In this document: piece by piece, positions 6,659 to 7,111 of the stretch
How the letters are laid out: the number at the start of each line of letters is the position of its first letter
Position numbering within the stretch: the first letter of the stretch is position 1
NCBI RefSeq assembly: GCF_002479325.1
Contig: NZ_DLMO01000049.1
Coordinates: 1 to 7,111, forward strand
Reading direction: 5' to 3'
Length of the DNA stretch: 7,111 bases
Source: Brevundimonas sp. UBA7534
GTDB taxonomy: Bacteria; Pseudomonadota; Alphaproteobacteria; Caulobacterales; Caulobacteraceae
Notes under the pieces: model-generated
What the model was told of the DNA's origin: nothing
What the model saw: the letters and a program-made list of their open reading frames with translations, nothing else
Database searches by the model: none
Made by a program: the position numbers and the translations under genes

Positions 6659-7111
6659 TCAGCCGGCGGCCCGCACCGCGGTCGCGACATCGGACACGAC
6701 CCGTCGCACCAGGACCTCGTCGTCGCCCTCGGCCATGACGCGGATCAGCTTTTCGGTGCCGGAGGGGCGGACCAGAAGGCGGCCCTGGCCGTCCAGGGCG
6801 GCCTCGGCCTGGACGATGGCGGCCTTGACGGCGTCGTTTTCCAGCGGCCGGCCGGCGCTGTAGCGGACGTTCTCGAGCAACTGCGGCACGGGCTCGAACT
6901 GCCGGGCCAGTTCGCTCATCGGCTTGCCGGATTCGACCAGGACGGCCAGCACCTGCAGCGCCGCCATCAGGCCGTCGCCGGTGGTGGCGTGGTCATGCAG
7001 GATGATGTGGCCCGACTGTTCGCCGCCGATGTTGAAGCCGCCTTGGCGCATCCGCTCCATGACGTAGCGGTCGCCGACCTTGGTGCGCTCCAGCGTCAGG
7101 CCCTCGGCCTT
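6659..7111 (-). CDS. glmM: Phosphoglucosamine mutase GlmM, C-terminal part
   Basis: This is the 3' end of a minus-strand gene whose start lies beyond the right edge; 150 residues are visible from an original of usually about 445-450. GlmM converts glucosamine-6-phosphate to glucosamine-1-phosphate in the cytoplasm, the step before GlmU makes UDP-GlcNAc for peptidoglycan and lipopolysaccharide. The frame opens with LERTKVGDRYVMERM, followed by the sugar-binding loop GGEQSGHII and then TTGDGLMAALQVLA of domain 3. The phosphate-binding loop of domain 4 is LLVRPSGTEKLIRVMAEG, with the family's R-P-S-G-T-E. The catalytic serine and metal-binding DGD loop lie outside the window. Phosphomannomutase/phosphoglucomutase relatives share the fold, but the ERTKVGDRYV and GGEQSGHII blocks are those of GlmM. 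The stop is followed by the repeat-bearing convergent gap. Confidence 0.97.
   Translation of the reverse strand, partial: KAEGLTLERTKVGDRYVMERMRQGGFNIGGEQSGHIILHDHATTGDGLMAALQVLAVLVESGKPMSELARQFEPVPQLLENVRYSAGRPLENDAVKAAIVQAEAALDGQGRLLVRPSGTEKLIRVMAEGDDEVLVRRVVSDVATAVRAAG

Noticed and set aside
6504..6863. 119-codon plus-strand frame opposite the glmM 3' end
   Set aside because: Ser/Arg/Thr-rich antisense shadow; it runs through non-coding repeats before reaching the GlmM coding region.

Overview
The window looks like ordinary chromosome from a high-GC alphaproteobacterium, most likely Caulobacterales (Brevundimonas- or Caulobacter-like). That assignment is inference. It rests on the strongly G/C-biased third codon positions, the character of the FadJ-like protein, and a beta-helix/acid-phosphatase pair of a type I associate with that group. 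No mobile element, CRISPR array, rRNA or tRNA was seen.

Layout. Position 1-816 (+) is the 3' part of a fatty-acid oxidation multifunctional protein (3-hydroxyacyl-CoA dehydrogenase), closed by a strong intrinsic terminator (842-870). Then come four genes on alternating strands: a YeaE-like aldo/keto reductase (901-1737, -), an epoxide-hydrolase-type alpha/beta hydrolase (1785-2744, +), a YhbW-like LLM-class flavin monooxygenase (2741-3745, -) and a small acidic disordered protein (3835-4122, +). The hydrolase and the monooxygenase converge so tightly that their stop codons share one CTAG.

From about 4196 to 6467 (+) lies a compact three-gene unit of exported proteins: a lipoprotein with a Pro/Ala/Glu linker, a class A-type acid phosphatase lipoprotein joined to it by a GTGA stop/start overlap, and a right-handed beta-helix protein that starts 2 bases after the phosphatase stop. 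The phosphatase keeps its nucleophile motif but has PSGS where PSGH is expected. Spacing suggests co-transcription and a shared envelope role. A shared substrate is not demonstrated.

The 191-base convergent gap at 6468-6658 holds the most striking non-coding structure: a nested palindrome with perfect 12-base outer arms, an inner 7-base stem and five TGCAC/GTGCA units. On the other side, entering from the right edge on the minus strand, is the C-terminal part of GlmM (phosphoglucosamine mutase), which feeds UDP-GlcNAc synthesis. I see no convincing new multi-gene system. The best leads are the nested palindrome, the altered phosphatase motif, and the hairpin over the possible lipoprotein start.
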